A stretch of DNA of 64,000 bases from Epinephelus fuscoguttatus (Eukaryota > Chordata > Actinopteri > Perciformes > Serranidae). The notes below the pieces were generated by a model. The model ran no database searches. It had not been told where the DNA came from and saw nothing but the letters and a program-made list of their open reading frames with translations. The first letter of the stretch is position 1. The number at the start of each line of letters is the position of its first letter. Below, one piece after another: positions 1 through 11,794 of the stretch. Where the stretch lies: positions 3,276,501 through 3,340,500 of the forward strand of contig NC_064773.1 of NCBI RefSeq assembly GCF_011397635.1. Direction: 5' to 3'. The position numbers and the translations under genes are program-made.

Positions 1-789
1 ACCATTTTGCGATAATCCATCCAAGAGTACTGTGGCACAGATTTATCATTTTTTTCGCTGTGAAAACATTGGATTACCGACAATTCCGCTGTTTCACGTG
101 ATATGCGTGGCTTCTCGCTATGACACACGGTCGCGGAGAAAATCAGAACAACAGGTGTGAATTTGGACGCACGACGTGTCGTTCGGGCCCATAGGGTTAA
201 AAACAACTCCCGTTGACCACAGTGCTGTAAGAAACACATACATAGGGGTGACATAATTGTCAGGTACACAGCTCACACATTATAGACACAACACACACAG
301 GCACACAATAATGTGGACTGTGGACATGACGGCAACAAACACTTGCAGATGTGTGCAAAATGTCCCCCTAAAAAATATTAAAAAAGAATCCTTGCTAATT
401 TCAGCAGCTATTTTAAACACTTATAGATGGTTGATGACTTAGGATTTCCTACATACAGACAACCCATGTCTGTCTGCCAGCTTGCTTCAGGCTCAGCAGT
501 AGGGAGGAGACAGGGGAGCAGGTTCAGTTCACAGTCAGTTGCCATGGTGATTGACTCACAGTTTGACTTACCTCTCTGTCTGGAACTGAAAACCCAGAGT
601 TCCCTCATTTCAGGGTTAACACACTCGGAGCTTTCACTAAACGCTTTCTGGAATATCCCAGGTGTCCTCTTCACCTGTGTCGCTGTCCGAGGTGCTGAAC
701 TGACACCTACAGAGCTGATCTCTGTTCAGGGAGCTCATTTTACCTCTATGACACACATCTCAGGTGTCAGGTCTCACGTCTCAGTCACG
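1..789. other. No recognisable gene; leading non-coding stretch
   Basis: I see no conserved domain, splice-bounded exon or clear repeat here. Open frames in this stretch (up to 127 codons on the plus strand from 427) overlap frames on the other strand and show no recognisable protein family. Confidence 0.5.
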
Positions 790-1277
790 TCAGTTTTTAA
801 TGCCCTCTGAGGGGTCAAAGGTCACAGCCATTCACTGTTGGTTTTTAGCCTTGTCCCTTACATGGAGAGAATTCTCTGGAATCTGAATCTTTTGATGATA
901 TTTTAGATTGTTGATGAAGAAATCCTTAAATTCTTTGCATGTTGAGAATAGTTGTTCTCAAACTGTCGGACTGTTTGCCCACACCTGAGACTTTTTAAGA
1001 CGCTACTTACTAATGAACCTGTTTTTACCTGTCGAATGTTTCAACACATCTGAGCATCCAACAACTTCCCCGTCTTCTGTTGCCTCTGTCCCAACATTTT
1101 TGGAACATGTTGCAACATCAAATGCAGAATAAAAAACAATTCATCAGTTTGAACATTAAATATTATATTTGGACTGTTTTCATTTGAATATGAGTCAGAA
1201 AGAATTTACAAATCATTGCATTATTTTTTATTTACATTTTACAGTGTCCCAACTTTTTTGGAGTCGGGGTTGTTGAG
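790..1277 (-). mobile_element. Non-autonomous/decayed DNA transposon remnant
   Basis: The right end reads GTCCCAACTTTTTTGGA followed by GTCGGGGTTGT, and an internal copy of the motif (GTCCCAACATTTTTGGAACA) lies near 1088. From memory of teleost genomes this pattern (AACCCC..TTCCAAAAAAGTTGGGAC on the other strand, followed by a region ending in ATTTGCAAATCAT) is a very abundant teleost DNA transposon family. The segment 880-960 also resembles the inner part of that family. The left limit is approximate and no left terminal repeat is evident, so the copy is probably truncated. I do not assign a superfamily. Confidence 0.65.
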
Positions 1278-1662
1278 GTAGTTGCATTTTATTTCAATAT
1301 TTACATTATCTGCTACTTCATACTTTTTTATGAGATCAAAAATAAAGATTTTGGAGCACTTAGAGACAGAAAAACAACTGAAAATCAAACTGAGGCAAGC
1401 AACAAAGCAAAAGTGGCACACAGAGCTTCTGGAAGCCAATAATCCTAAAAAGAGTGGAGCAGCATGAAATCAATGACAGGAATGTCACCTCCAGATAAAC
1501 CCATCGTTACGGACAGTGAACTGCATTTTGCCAATGATCTAAACACTTTGACAGATTTGAATCAGTGCGATAAGTGCACTGAAATACTTAAAAGGGTATA
1601 ATACCTGCTGCGTCACACAGAATTATCATCAATGCCTGTGGATATTCTCATTCATCCAGGTC

Positions 1663-2120
1663 ATAGTTATCTCAAGGCAATTGAATCGAACGCAACTGGA
1701 CTTTTGTTTTGTCTTAGAAGACGTTTCACCTCTTATCCAAGAGGCTTCATCAGTTCATGCTAGTCTGACTAGGCTGGAACTAGTCTGACAAACTGGTGTG
1801 GAAGCACCCAGGTATTTAACCTCTGGGGAGGTCTTCACAAGGCCACTGATGTCACTGGTTCGTTAGTGCTCCAATGGTGTGTCAACGACAGTCGTTGGAA
1901 CTCCTGCTGCAACGGTTGTCACTGGAGTCGTTAGAGTCACATGAGGCCATTTGTGAACGACCGTTGTTTTTAGAGATTAAGTTGTTAAGCCTCCTGGGCA
2001 AGGATGAAAGGACAGCATTATAGCTGGGGGATAGGTGGTGTCGCAGACCTCCTCCTCTATTGAGAGATGGCTTTTCCAATTTCACAGATGGCTTCTTTTC
2101 AATTGCCTTGAGATAATTAT
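1663..2120 (-). mobile_element. Penelope-like retroelement 3' fragment (GIY-YIG downstream region), flanked by inverted repeats
   Basis: On the minus strand the frame from about 2085 reads EKPSLNRGGGLRHHLSPSYN and continues to a short serine- and arginine-rich tail. From memory, this string follows the GIY-YIG nuclease region in teleost Penelope-like retroelements. Further along (1700-1760) the minus strand reads DEASWIRGETSSKTKQ-like sequence that usually closes the same element. The fragment is bounded by a 23-bp inverted repeat: 1663-1685 and 2098-2120 match at 22 of 23 positions in opposite orientation. Such terminal repeats fit the known tendency of Penelope-like elements to carry partial terminal copies in direct or inverted order. 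No RT domain is present, so the copy is 5'-truncated and dead. Confidence 0.6.
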
Positions 2121-2274
2121 CATCAGTGTTGAAGATGTCAGGAAAATGTGTACAAATTCCTGTGTAGGTATGATATTGTGCAATACATTTAAATATTACA
2201 GGTGCAATGCATATAAAACTGTGTAATTTAGAATTACATTACTGAATGTATATTTGACTGATAATGAAACATGT

Positions 2275-2606
2275 TGACTTATTGACTGCTGCACTTCACT
2301 GTTATCCAGACAGTTGCACTTAGTACTGCCATATGCACTTTATTAAGACTGATTGCACTGTGTTATTGTTTGTACTTGAGGCATGTCGGCACTTAGATGT
2401 ATCAACTGGCTGTATCGTTGTTTTGTTTTAAGAATGTGATTATTTGTTTTTATTTGTGTTGTACATAGGGACCATCTGCTAGAGACAACAGGTGGAAATT
2501 AGCCAGTGGCTACAATCTGGCATGTTTACGTCATTGTATTGCTCGTATGGTGACGTGCATTAACTTGCACTGTCCCTTTCAAATAATAATAAATGAAATT
2601 AAACTT
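2275..2606 (+). mobile_element. Possible retroelement 3' end with A-rich tail
   Basis: A low-complexity TGCACTT/TGCACTG-rich stretch runs into a segment ending TGCACTGTCCCTTTCAAATAA and then an A/T-rich tail (AATAATAAATGAAATTAAA) with AATAAA-like hexamers. This resembles a LINE or cellular mRNA 3' end. The assignment rests on pattern memory alone and no coding sequence supports it. Confidence 0.3.
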
Positions 2607-4646
<2,040 letters not shown>

Positions 4647-4680
4647 ACCTGCTCACCCGCTGGAAACCACACCCCAAAAA

Positions 4681-4696
4681 GGCTCTTTTAAGAGCC
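4681..4696 (+). terminator. Histone mRNA 3' stem-loop (H2A)
   Basis: GGCTCTTTTAAGAGCC, a perfect 6-bp stem and 4-base loop, starts 34 bases after the H2A stop. A purine-containing CAAAGACCTC follows at 4711-4720 as the likely U7-pairing site. Confidence 0.95.
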
Positions 4697-4724
4697 AAAC
4701 ACTCACCTCACAAAGACCTCCGTT

Positions 4725-5535
4725 CCTCCTACAATAACACAATTATTGCAACATTGCAGCAATCAAGTCAAAGCACAAACGGGAAACCTCAGTAAAACAA
4801 TGACATTGCAAAGAAACATTCAAACTAGTGATATCACAAAACTACATATATATATATAAGAAGAAGAGGCAGAGTATAGATACAGCACCTGACTGATTAG
4901 AGGCAGTGAACTAACAATAGACAGGCTGAGTGCCAAGTTTGACATCACTGAATGCATCAAGTGTAGATATTACACATGACATTAGTCTTCATATGTGAGG
5001 TCTGCAGGCAGCACAGCTTGGACATCATGTGTCTAATGCATCTATAAATCTTTATGCACTTTACATCCGCCTACAATTGCTGTTCACTGTCTCAGTACCT
5101 GGACTCTGTGCAACAACAACAATACACTTTATTCTCATATAAATACAAAAACTTTCTTGTGCTTCAGTAACAAGCCCTGATACACGTTGTAAAACTGAAA
5201 CACAAACATTTCAATCAAACTATTTCTGGGTTTTGTTGAATCACTTCCTGGAAAATGAACTTTATTTTCCACCTCACTCAGATAACACACAACACAGGTC
5301 TGGTTTCCTCCTCAATGTTTTTGAATGGACTGACATCTACATCCAGAGGATGAACAGCAGCTCTCAGCTGTGTCACTGAAGATATTTGTGATTGGGGGGC
5401 AAAACTTTATTTTGATATCCATATTATGGCCCTAATGAATATTTTCATACTTCCCAGTGAGCTGCTCTTGCACTTTAGTGAGTCTGTCATGTGTTGATCT
5501 ATAACTATATGTCTTCTGCTGATACCTGCTGTTCA
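4725..5535. other. Non-coding spacer after H2A
   Basis: No gene or clear element seen. It includes a short (TA)n run near 4848 and unique A/T-rich sequence up to the first LINE fragment. Confidence 0.5.
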
Positions 5536-5559
5536 TCTTTACAGCACAATCTCACTTAT

Positions 5560-5690
5560 GTAGAGAATTATTCCAGAAAGACTCGACTTTGCAGGTGGAA
5601 AATAACTGAAGTTCACATCGTAGTGCAGGCGGAGGGGACTTACAACTGCACCTTGGGGAACTCCTGCTTGGGGGGTGAAAGGTGATGAGA
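5560..5690 (-). pseudogene. LINE-A reverse transcriptase fragment, AGVPQG block
   Basis: The minus-strand frame reads FTPQAGVPQGAVVSPLRLHY. AGVPQGxVLSPLL is the conserved RT motif B region, which lies between the FxD (motif A) and YADD (motif C) boxes in non-LTR reverse transcriptases. It lies about 540 bp downstream, on the same strand, of the LINE-A segment holding motif A, so it is most simply the same element. A usual copy would have this block much nearer, so extra DNA or decay lies between. Confidence 0.7.
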
Positions 5691-6049
5691 GGGTGGAGGC
5701 AACTTTGACATGCAAACCAAAGTCAAAATACATAAAACATCACATAAGACATTTTTATTTAAGAGAATTGATTTAAGTTGTTATTTGGTGTTTTGGAGTG
5801 TTGTCTTTCAGTTATAAACCAAATGAACAGAGGTGCAGCTCAGGATGTATATACAGGATGCCATGATGAATCAGACCAGAGTATGCAATATGAACCAGTA
5901 TGTATTGAACCTTGTATACAACCGAGAAAAAAGCAGATGAGATGAGCTTTTTCATGTTTTTAATCTTTGTTGACAAGTGTGTATTGAATGCACCATACTG
6001 TGTATTGTATCTGGAACTGGGCTGTGAAAGAGAAAGAGCTCTTAGTTGT

Positions 6050-6180
6050 GTGTGAGGAGGCGTTCGTTAAGACCATAAGGTTGTCTGCTATTGAGATTCC
6101 TGATCCAGGTTCCCTCCGCTCTCCTCCTTTGACCAGGAGTCCAGTTGGGGTTGCTTTCCACAGCAGAGATGATTAGGTGT
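6050..6180 (-). mobile_element. Possible Penelope-like fragment inside LINE-A
   Basis: A minus-strand frame reads EGTWIRNLNSRQPYGLNERL. The pattern W-I-x-x-L-x-(T/S)-x-x-P-x-G-L-N occurs near the GIY-YIG region of Penelope-like elements and some other retroelements. It lies between the two parts of the LINE-A RT and could explain their separation. The match is short and I give it low weight. Confidence 0.3.
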
Positions 6181-6225
6181 GGAATGGGATGTATTTGGAA
6201 ATGCTGAACCAAAGGGGCCTCAGAT

Positions 6226-6741
6226 TCACCTTCCTGATGCTGAACAGGTGCTGATGTAATCTGGTCCTAATGCTGTTACCTGTTTCTCCTCTGATTTATC
6301 GTTACTGAGGAAGTTGGAGGTGATGGACTGGGTGGGTTGTGGGAGTTTGAGGTTTGAGTCCAGAAGTCTGAATTTGAGTCCATTATGCCATACTTTATCA
6401 AATGCTTTTTCAGTGTCGAAGAATATTGCCAGGGTTATTTGTGTTTTGTCGGCATTTCTGTGGATGTCTTCTGATAAATGGAGGATGTTGTCTGCGGTGG
6501 CGCTTCCTTTTCTGAATCCGGCTTGGTGTATTGCTATGAGGCCCATTGATTTGATGTGGTTGAGTGGTGATGCAAGGCTTATGGGGCGGTAGCTGGTGAC
6601 GGTGTGGGGGTCTTTTCCTGGTTTATGGATCATGGTGACAAGTGCAGTTTTCCAGGATGAAGGGAAGTGTCCGGTGGTGAACAGTTGTCCAAGGTGTTGA
6701 AGGTAGGTGATCGGTGCTTGTTTTATTAATACGGTGTCCAC
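6226..6741 (-). pseudogene. LINE-A reverse transcriptase, N-terminal and palm part
   Basis: A 171-codon open frame with non-LTR RT blocks in order: HFPSSWKTALVTMIHKPGKD (about residues 25-44), SYRPISL (50-56), HQAGFRKGSATADNI (72-86) and the motif A strand LAIFFDTEKAFDKVWHNGL (104-122) with the catalytic Asp at 109. The frame upstream continues through 6880 with one disturbed poly-purine stretch near 6755-6770. It loses frame after SNFLSN, before motif B. RT copies element RNA into DNA at the nicked target. The Met given is arbitrary; this is part of a longer ancestral ORF2. Confidence 0.85.
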
Positions 6742-6878
6742 AGTGCTTTGTTCTTTTTTCTTTTTTTTCCCCCCAGGTGTAGTTGAAGTTCTTGGGTGGT
6801 GATGGGTTTGGTGAGGGGGTGGTGCTCTGTGCTGGGGTCAGTTGCATTTCTCAGTGATGTGTCATGTTTTGTGATTTC

Positions 6879-6887
6879 CCTGTCTAC
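6879..6887. repeat. Target-site duplication, left copy (CCTGTCTAC)
   Basis: The nine bases are repeated at 8156-8164 and bound the inserted LINE-B. The adjacent T-rich run (6888-6900) is the inserted element's A-tail read on the other strand. Confidence 0.85.
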
Positions 6888-7016
6888 TTTTCTTTTTTAT
6901 TGAAGAGATTCACAGGTACAAATCAAACATACATCACAATACAATATAGTGTGTATCTAAAAATAAAGTGCTGCCAGAGCCAGAGTGCATGTTTTACAAG
7001 AAGCAAAGGGTTCAGT

Positions 7017-7448
7017 TCAGTCTGGAGGTTCTAAATCAAGCAGGTTCCAGGGGAGGTTCTGAGCCCTGTCCAAAGTTCTCCTCCTTCTGAGGTCTGTCAG
7101 AACTTGCTTCACGACCATGTCACAGTCAGTAACAGTCTGGTTAGTGATCATGACACATCTGGTCTTCCACAGTTTAAAACTTACGATGCTGATGATCAAC
7201 TGGAAGAGTTCTTTTTTCTTTGGAGGCATCGTGTCTTCCAGGAGGCCGTACATGACACAGTTATAGTTCAGATTAAAAACTAGGCCATGGCCCTGCAAGA
7301 CAGACCAAACAGCCTGGGCCCTGTAACAGTCCATTAAGACATGTTGCTGCGTTTCATCCTCGTCACAATAAATCATGGGACATTGTTTGGTTGTAACATA
7401 GCAACTCCATGAGACGACAGCTCTAACAGGAAGTCTGCCTACGGACAT
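7017..7448 (-). pseudogene. LINE-B ORF2 C-terminal domain with Cys/His motif
   Basis: A 143-codon open frame forms the end of an L1/Tx1-type ORF2 protein. It includes CPMIYCDEDETQQHVLMDCY, where two Cys, His and Cys have the spacing C-x4-C-x8-H-x4-C seen in the zinc-knuckle-like tail of L1/Tx1 ORF2. This is followed by AVWSVLQ and a Lys/Arg-rich end. The stop lies 130 bp from the A-tail, giving a short 3' UTR. The start shown is only the first Met: the sequence upstream (7448-7655) continues in recognisable ORF2 with frame damage. Confidence 0.75.
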
Positions 7449-7654
7449 GAGCCAGCGGACATCTCTAAGATTCCCTGAGTATATTTTATTGTTTAATAAT
7501 TTAATTATATTTATTGATTCACTTTCTGGGACATTTTTTTATTTAATAATTCCACCATATTTATAATTATTTATTTTATTAAATATTGTTTTACACGAGT
7601 CACTCGTCCAGTTTATTTGTAGGTTAATATATTCAGTTACGAAATCAGCATAAA

Positions 7655-7864
7655 CTAATTTATAATAAGGGCCCTGACATGTTTTTTGTGCCATTTTTTG
7701 GTGTTTCCAACCCAGAGAGCTCGTCTAGAGATACCAACCGACACATTTTTAATAAATGCAACAAATAACCGAATACTTAGGTCGACAGCACCCAGACCAC
7801 CATGTTCTCTGCCTTTAAATAAAAGCTCACGTTGTGTGAGCTCTCTAGTAGTGCCCCAGACCAC
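7655..7864 (-). pseudogene. LINE-B ORF2 post-RT segment
   Basis: The open frame VVWGTTRELTQRELLFKGRE followed by HGGLGAVDLSIR matches the common L1/Tx1 pattern F-x-W-G ... L-x-x-x-x-x-x-GGLG-x-x-D(L/V), which lies after the RT thumb. The sequence just upstream (7870-8060) carries the preceding INIIKTHILSKLLFLANIFP pattern in the same direction. It is broken from the Cys/His tail by a frameshift or stop between 7655 and 7500. Confidence 0.7.
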
Positions 7865-8155
7865 GTTTACACACTGTTTGTTTAGTTTTCTAACAATGGT
7901 GGGGGAGGAGGAAAGATGTTTGCTAAAAATAGGAGTTTGGATAGGATATGCGTTTTAATAATGTTAATTCTTGATTTATAGTTAGTGTTTTTATTTTGCC
8001 ACTGTTTGACTTCTTCTACTACTATAGTCAGTTTATCCTTCCAGTTATGTTCACTGCAGTTATTGTTACAAAAGTTTTACCAAGTGTTTTAATTTCTTGT
8101 TTTATTTGAATATTTAAATCGTCTATTTAAATAGACTTAATTAACGGGCTTATTG

Positions 8156-8164
8156 CCTGTCTAC
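8156..8164. repeat. Target-site duplication, right copy (CCTGTCTAC)
   Basis: Second copy of the nine bases at 6879-6887. Removing 6888-8164 rejoins the LINE-A frame as WKDLVDR followed by EITKHDTSLRNATDP with no stop, which supports the boundaries. Confidence 0.85.
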
Positions 8165-8558
8165 CAGATCTTTCCATGTGCTGTCGTGGTAGTCGTTTGG
8201 GCATGAGTGAATATTTTCAAGGTGGCTGCTGAAGAGTTTGGTTTTGTCTTTGTCAGTGATGATTGTTCCAGGTGATTTGAGTGGGGGTGCTGTTGCTTTG
8301 TGGATCTCCATTGATGCTCTTGATTTTCTGCCAGAAGGTCCGGGGGTTTGTGTCATGGTCCAGTTTGTGGTAGAATGATGTCCAGGTTTTGTGTTTGTGG
8401 AGGGTGAGTTGTGATTTGATGGTGCTTTGGAGTCTGTTTATTTCTCTGTTGGTGTGGGGTGATGGATTGGGGCTGATAGATGAGTCATCTATTCACAGTA
8501 GAATGTAGAACAGTAGAAAATTTCCTGCTTCTATTGTGAAGGCGGAGGGTTTTGTTAG

Positions 8559-8984
<426 letters not shown>

Positions 8985-9018
8985 ATCACCGCCTCACCTC
9001 AGCTCAGCTCAACACAAC

Positions 9019-9034
9019 GGCTCTTTTAAGAGCC
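9019..9034 (+). terminator. Histone mRNA 3' stem-loop (H4)
   Basis: GGCTCTTTTAAGAGCC starts 34 bases after the H4 stop. The purine-rich CCAAAGAGCTC that follows at 9046-9056 is the likely U7 snRNA pairing site. Confidence 0.96.
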
Positions 9035-9059
9035 ACACACAGCAACCAAAGAGCTCGTT

Positions 9060-10320
9060 TCTGTTCTTGTTCTTTATTTTGTATGATATTGTCGTTAACT
9101 GTTAACATTTATATGATCTATCCTACAATGGATAGAACAACAGTTACGTGAGCAATATGACAATTGATTGATCAAGATTAACATACTATGCATATTATTT
9201 TAAGGTGATACAGTTTGCTACCGCGTCATTTTTTTTATAGGTGAAGATTATGAGTAGTATCACAATATTTCGATGTTTTATTTAAATCGAGTCCAAATTG
9301 GGCGTTATTCAGGAGCAACAATTTAAAGCAATTTAATAAATATCCTGTCAGCATAATGTTTAGTACAGTTGTTGGTTTGTTTTTTTTTTTGCTTGCTGCT
9401 GTAGGTAAAAACCTGAATGTCCTCAAAAATTGCAGACGCTTTGGCTTTTATGGAAAATAAATGAGTGTTTCGCCTCATAATTAAATCTTATTTTTTCAAC
9501 TAAGAAATATTTATCTAGATTATAAATAGTTATAATACATATTTCATATGTATTTCTTCTTCCCCTGAAAACGACACATCATCTCAGTGTAACATACTCT
9601 GTCCGATCTCTACCTAAATAAAATAAGCTCCCTCTGATATCTAATGCTCGACATAGCCGTAGGCCGCTTCATATCAGATCATATCAATTTCATGTGGTTT
9701 TATTATAAACATATGACACTTTAATATGGTTCTTTAACATTGTTACTGATAGCATAGTTTTGGCTGATCTGTGTGTCAACTTTTTGTATACAAGTCAAAG
9801 CTAAATCGGAAGTATACATTACCAACGGGAGGAGAGAAATGAGATCATGGCTTACGGGACGTATTTCTGTGTGTCTCAACTTTCGCTTTTAACGGTGGTT
9901 TTAGGCACAGGTACAGCTGGAAGGTCCTCTACAGTAGAGTGAGGTGACAGAGCGCAGAAGGGTCTCCCACCTTATGTAAATGAGACTGTGCTGTTGCTCG
10001 CACAGGATTGGTCAGCTGATGAGGCTGAAGAACAACACAGCGAGTGGTTGGAGAGAAACGTTGGTTACGTACTGTAACCCCAGATTCTATGAGTATAGCT
10101 CTCTAAGATAGTTTATGTATGAAGAGAAATGATTTTAGTTTCTCTACCTGTCTGCCTCTACTCTCTGTCAACTGTTATCATTATGTTAAGCAGCATTATC
10201 TACTCTGTTTAATGTAACCTTTGTGGTGATCTGGTGTGTTCTAACTACCCTTCTATTCATGATACTCACTTTGAATGACGTACTGTGTGCAGATATTACT
10301 AATACAATAGAAAGCATTGC
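9060..10320. other. H4-H1 intergenic region
   Basis: No gene seen. It is mostly A/T-rich. Near its end is an octamer-like ATGTAAAT (9974-9981) followed by an ATTGG box (10007-10011), and then a short palindromic segment GGTTACGTACTGTAACC at 10063-10079, which resembles a repeat motif common in teleosts. No H2B coding sequence was found. Confidence 0.5.
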
Positions 10321-10326
10321 TCTTTA
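10318..10326 (-). promoter_or_regulatory. Histone downstream element of the H1 gene
   Basis: On the minus strand TTAAAGAGCAAT follows the H1 stem-loop by about 15 bases. The AAAGAG core is shared with the H4 and H3 downstream sites, as expected for U7 snRNA pairing. Confidence 0.5.
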
Positions 10327-10340
10327 ATGATGATGTGGGT

Positions 10341-10356
10341 GGCTCTTAAAAGAGCC
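10341..10356 (-). terminator. Histone mRNA 3' stem-loop (H1)
   Basis: It reads GGCTCTTTTAAGAGCC in the H1 direction and begins 22 bases after the H1 stop. The 6-bp stem and 4-base loop are identical to those of the core histone genes. Confidence 0.96.
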
Positions 10357-10377
10357 TTTGTTGAGAGTAAGGACAGC

Positions 10378-11028
10378 TCACTTCTTCTTGGGTGCTGCTT
10401 TCTTGGCAGGCTTCTTGGCGGCAGGTTTCTTCGATGGCTTCTTGGCCACCTTGGGTTTAGCGGGGGCCTTAGCAGGCTTCTTTGCGGGCTTTGCAGGGCT
10501 CTTGGCGTTCTTGGCTGCTTTCTTGGCGGCTGCGGGTTTGGTGGACTTCTTGGCAGCTTTCTTCGGGGAAGCTGCCTTCTTGGCTGGCGCAGTCTTCTTG
10601 GCTGCCGCTGCAGGTTTCTTGGCTGCGGACTTCTTGGCGGCTGCGGGCTTCTTGGCTTTAACAGGTTTCTTGGCCGCTGGCTTCTTGGCCTTGGGGGCGT
10701 CTGCCTTCTTGGCCATCTTGAAGGAGCCGGAGGCCCCGGTCCCCTTGACCTGAACCAGGGTCCCCTTCGCCACCAGCTTCTTGATGGCGGTCTTGATGCG
10801 GGCCTTGTTCTTGTCCACATCGTAGCCGCCGGCAGCCAGAGCCTTCTTCAGGGCGGCCGTAGACACGCCGCCTCGCTCCTTGGATGCGGCCACAGCTTTA
10901 ACGATCAGCTCGCTGACGCTGAGGCTGCTCTTCTTGGGTGCGGTGGATCTCTTCTTGGCTGGTTTAGCCGCTTTGGGCGGCGCAGCGGCGGCTGGAGCGG
11001 GAGCTGGAGCTGGAGCTACTTCTGCCAT
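10378..11028 (-). CDS. Linker histone H1
   Basis: An intact intronless 216-residue linker histone, which binds the nucleosome dyad and linker DNA. Residues 1-34 are an Ala/Pro-rich N-tail. Residues about 35-108 are the winged-helix globular domain, with [35 protein letters not shown] and [16 protein letters not shown] all recognisable. Residues 109-216 are a Lys/Ala/Pro-rich C-tail with KPAAKK-type repeats and SPKK and SPAK sites that CDKs could phosphorylate. The length is normal for H1 (about 190-225). The start at 11028 gives [10 protein letters not shown], a typical N-end. The promoter has an H1 box and the 3' end has a stem-loop. Large frames on the opposite strand only mirror its repetitive codons. 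Confidence 0.97.
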   Translation of the reverse strand: MAEVAPAPAPAPAAAAPPKAAKPAKKRSTAPKKSSLSVSELIVKAVAASKERGGVSTAALKKALAAGGYDVDKNKARIKTAIKKLVAKGTLVQVKGTGASGSFKMAKKADAPKAKKPAAKKPVKAKKPAAAKKSAAKKPAAAAKKTAPAKKAASPKKAAKKSTKPAAAKKAAKNAKSPAKPAKKPAKAPAKPKVAKKPSKKPAAKKPAKKAAPKKK

Positions 11029-11111
11029 CTTCTATTGCAGTTGTTGGATTGTCACTGAGGACAAGACGAGAGTGTGACTGGACTGTTGGAGAGCTCCGAG
11101 CAGGAGGCTGT

Positions 11112-11195
11112 CCTTAAACACACCATGAGAACCGTGGAGACTCAAGGCAGCCCGTGGCTCCTCCGTGCAGTGTGGATGCCGTGCAACTTGTGTTT
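11112..11195 (-). promoter_or_regulatory. H1 promoter: TATA-like box and H1-specific AAACACA box
   Basis: On the minus strand, TTTAAGG at 11112-11118 lies 84 bp before the H1 ATG, and AAACACA at 11189-11195 lies about 70 bp further upstream. AAACACA is the H1 gene-specific element of vertebrate replication-dependent H1 promoters. No CCAAT box is obvious between them. Confidence 0.7.
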
Positions 11196-11229
11196 TCTCT
11201 GGACTGCTAAAAGAGTCCAAACTAAATGT

Positions 11230-11770
11230 GTGACAGGTGCTGAAGGCTGACAGCGAAGGGGCCGATAGCGGACTTGTGTCTCTTCATATTCAAGTCATGG
11301 AGAGCTCTGATGCTGTCTGCATTTTGTGTGTGGAGCCTCCAAACCTCGCCTATTGCCGCCGTGGCCAGCGCTGCTCGGCGGCTTTTCCCACTCATTTGTC
11401 TCCTAAAATGATTTCAAATGCATCACAGCTCCATCAAAAGCCGTTTTCCAGCTGGCCCACATGTTTGTTCAGGGACTCCGTGTAAAAACAACCATGTGCT
11501 GTCGATGACTTTGCAATAAAGTCCCGTTTTTGTGGTGGCAGCAAACACGCCGTTGATGGCCGAGGCTCATGGTGCAGTTTAGCCAGACTTGCCATCGCAG
11601 CTGCTGCTGTGACTCCTTTAGATTGAAATAGTTCATAACTTTGTCCTATTAATGATCAAACACACTGACAAATACATGTCAGCTGTCTGTGGAAGCAGCA
11701 AGTGACTTTCAATGTTACACTGACACTCTTTCAGTTCCATCATGATCACATGAACATTATGGATGGACAG
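11230..11770. other. Non-coding stretch upstream of H1
   Basis: No gene or clear repeat seen between the H1 promoter and the L2-like LINE fragment. Confidence 0.45.
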
Positions 11771-11794
11771 ATCATTGTAGGCTAATAGTGCAGA

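Larger units (their letters stand above)
6888..8155 (-). mobile_element. 5'-truncated L1/Tx1-like LINE (LINE-B) nested in LINE-A
   Basis: A 1,268-bp minus-strand insertion. Its 3' end on the minus strand is AATAAAAAAGAAAA (polyadenylation signal plus A-tail), immediately followed by the duplicated host sequence CCTGTCTAC, and the same nine bases flank the other end. Inside is the C-terminal third of an ORF2: an INIIKTHIL..PPPP region near 7880-8000, a VVWG..GGLGAVDL block (7655-7864) and a Cys/His-containing tail (7017-7448). The 5' end is truncated, as is usual for target-primed reverse transcription. The flanking duplication is nearly perfect, so the insertion is younger than its host LINE. 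Confidence 0.88.
5539..8490 (-). mobile_element. Degraded LINE (LINE-A), interrupted by a younger LINE
   Basis: Minus-strand fragments of one non-LTR retrotransposon ORF2 lie in the expected order. A linker segment before the RT is at 8165-8485 (KTWTSFYHKLDHDTNPRTFW, then a WKDLVDR ending). The RT N-terminal and palm part is at 6226-6880. An RT block with AGVPQGAVVSPL is at about 5560-5690. Between 6888 and 8155 another LINE is inserted. Between about 5700 and 6225 frame is lost and the sequence may include a further insertion. The YADD box was not found, and 5' and 3' ends are missing, so the copy is dead. Sequence style is I/Jockey-like, but I do not fix the clade. Confidence 0.8.

Noticed and set aside
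10299-11058. Long open frames opposite and across the H1 gene (up to 243 codons)
   Set aside because: They mirror the repetitive Lys/Ala codons of H1, have Leu/Gly or Arg/Pro-rich nonsense composition, and conflict with an unmistakable H1.
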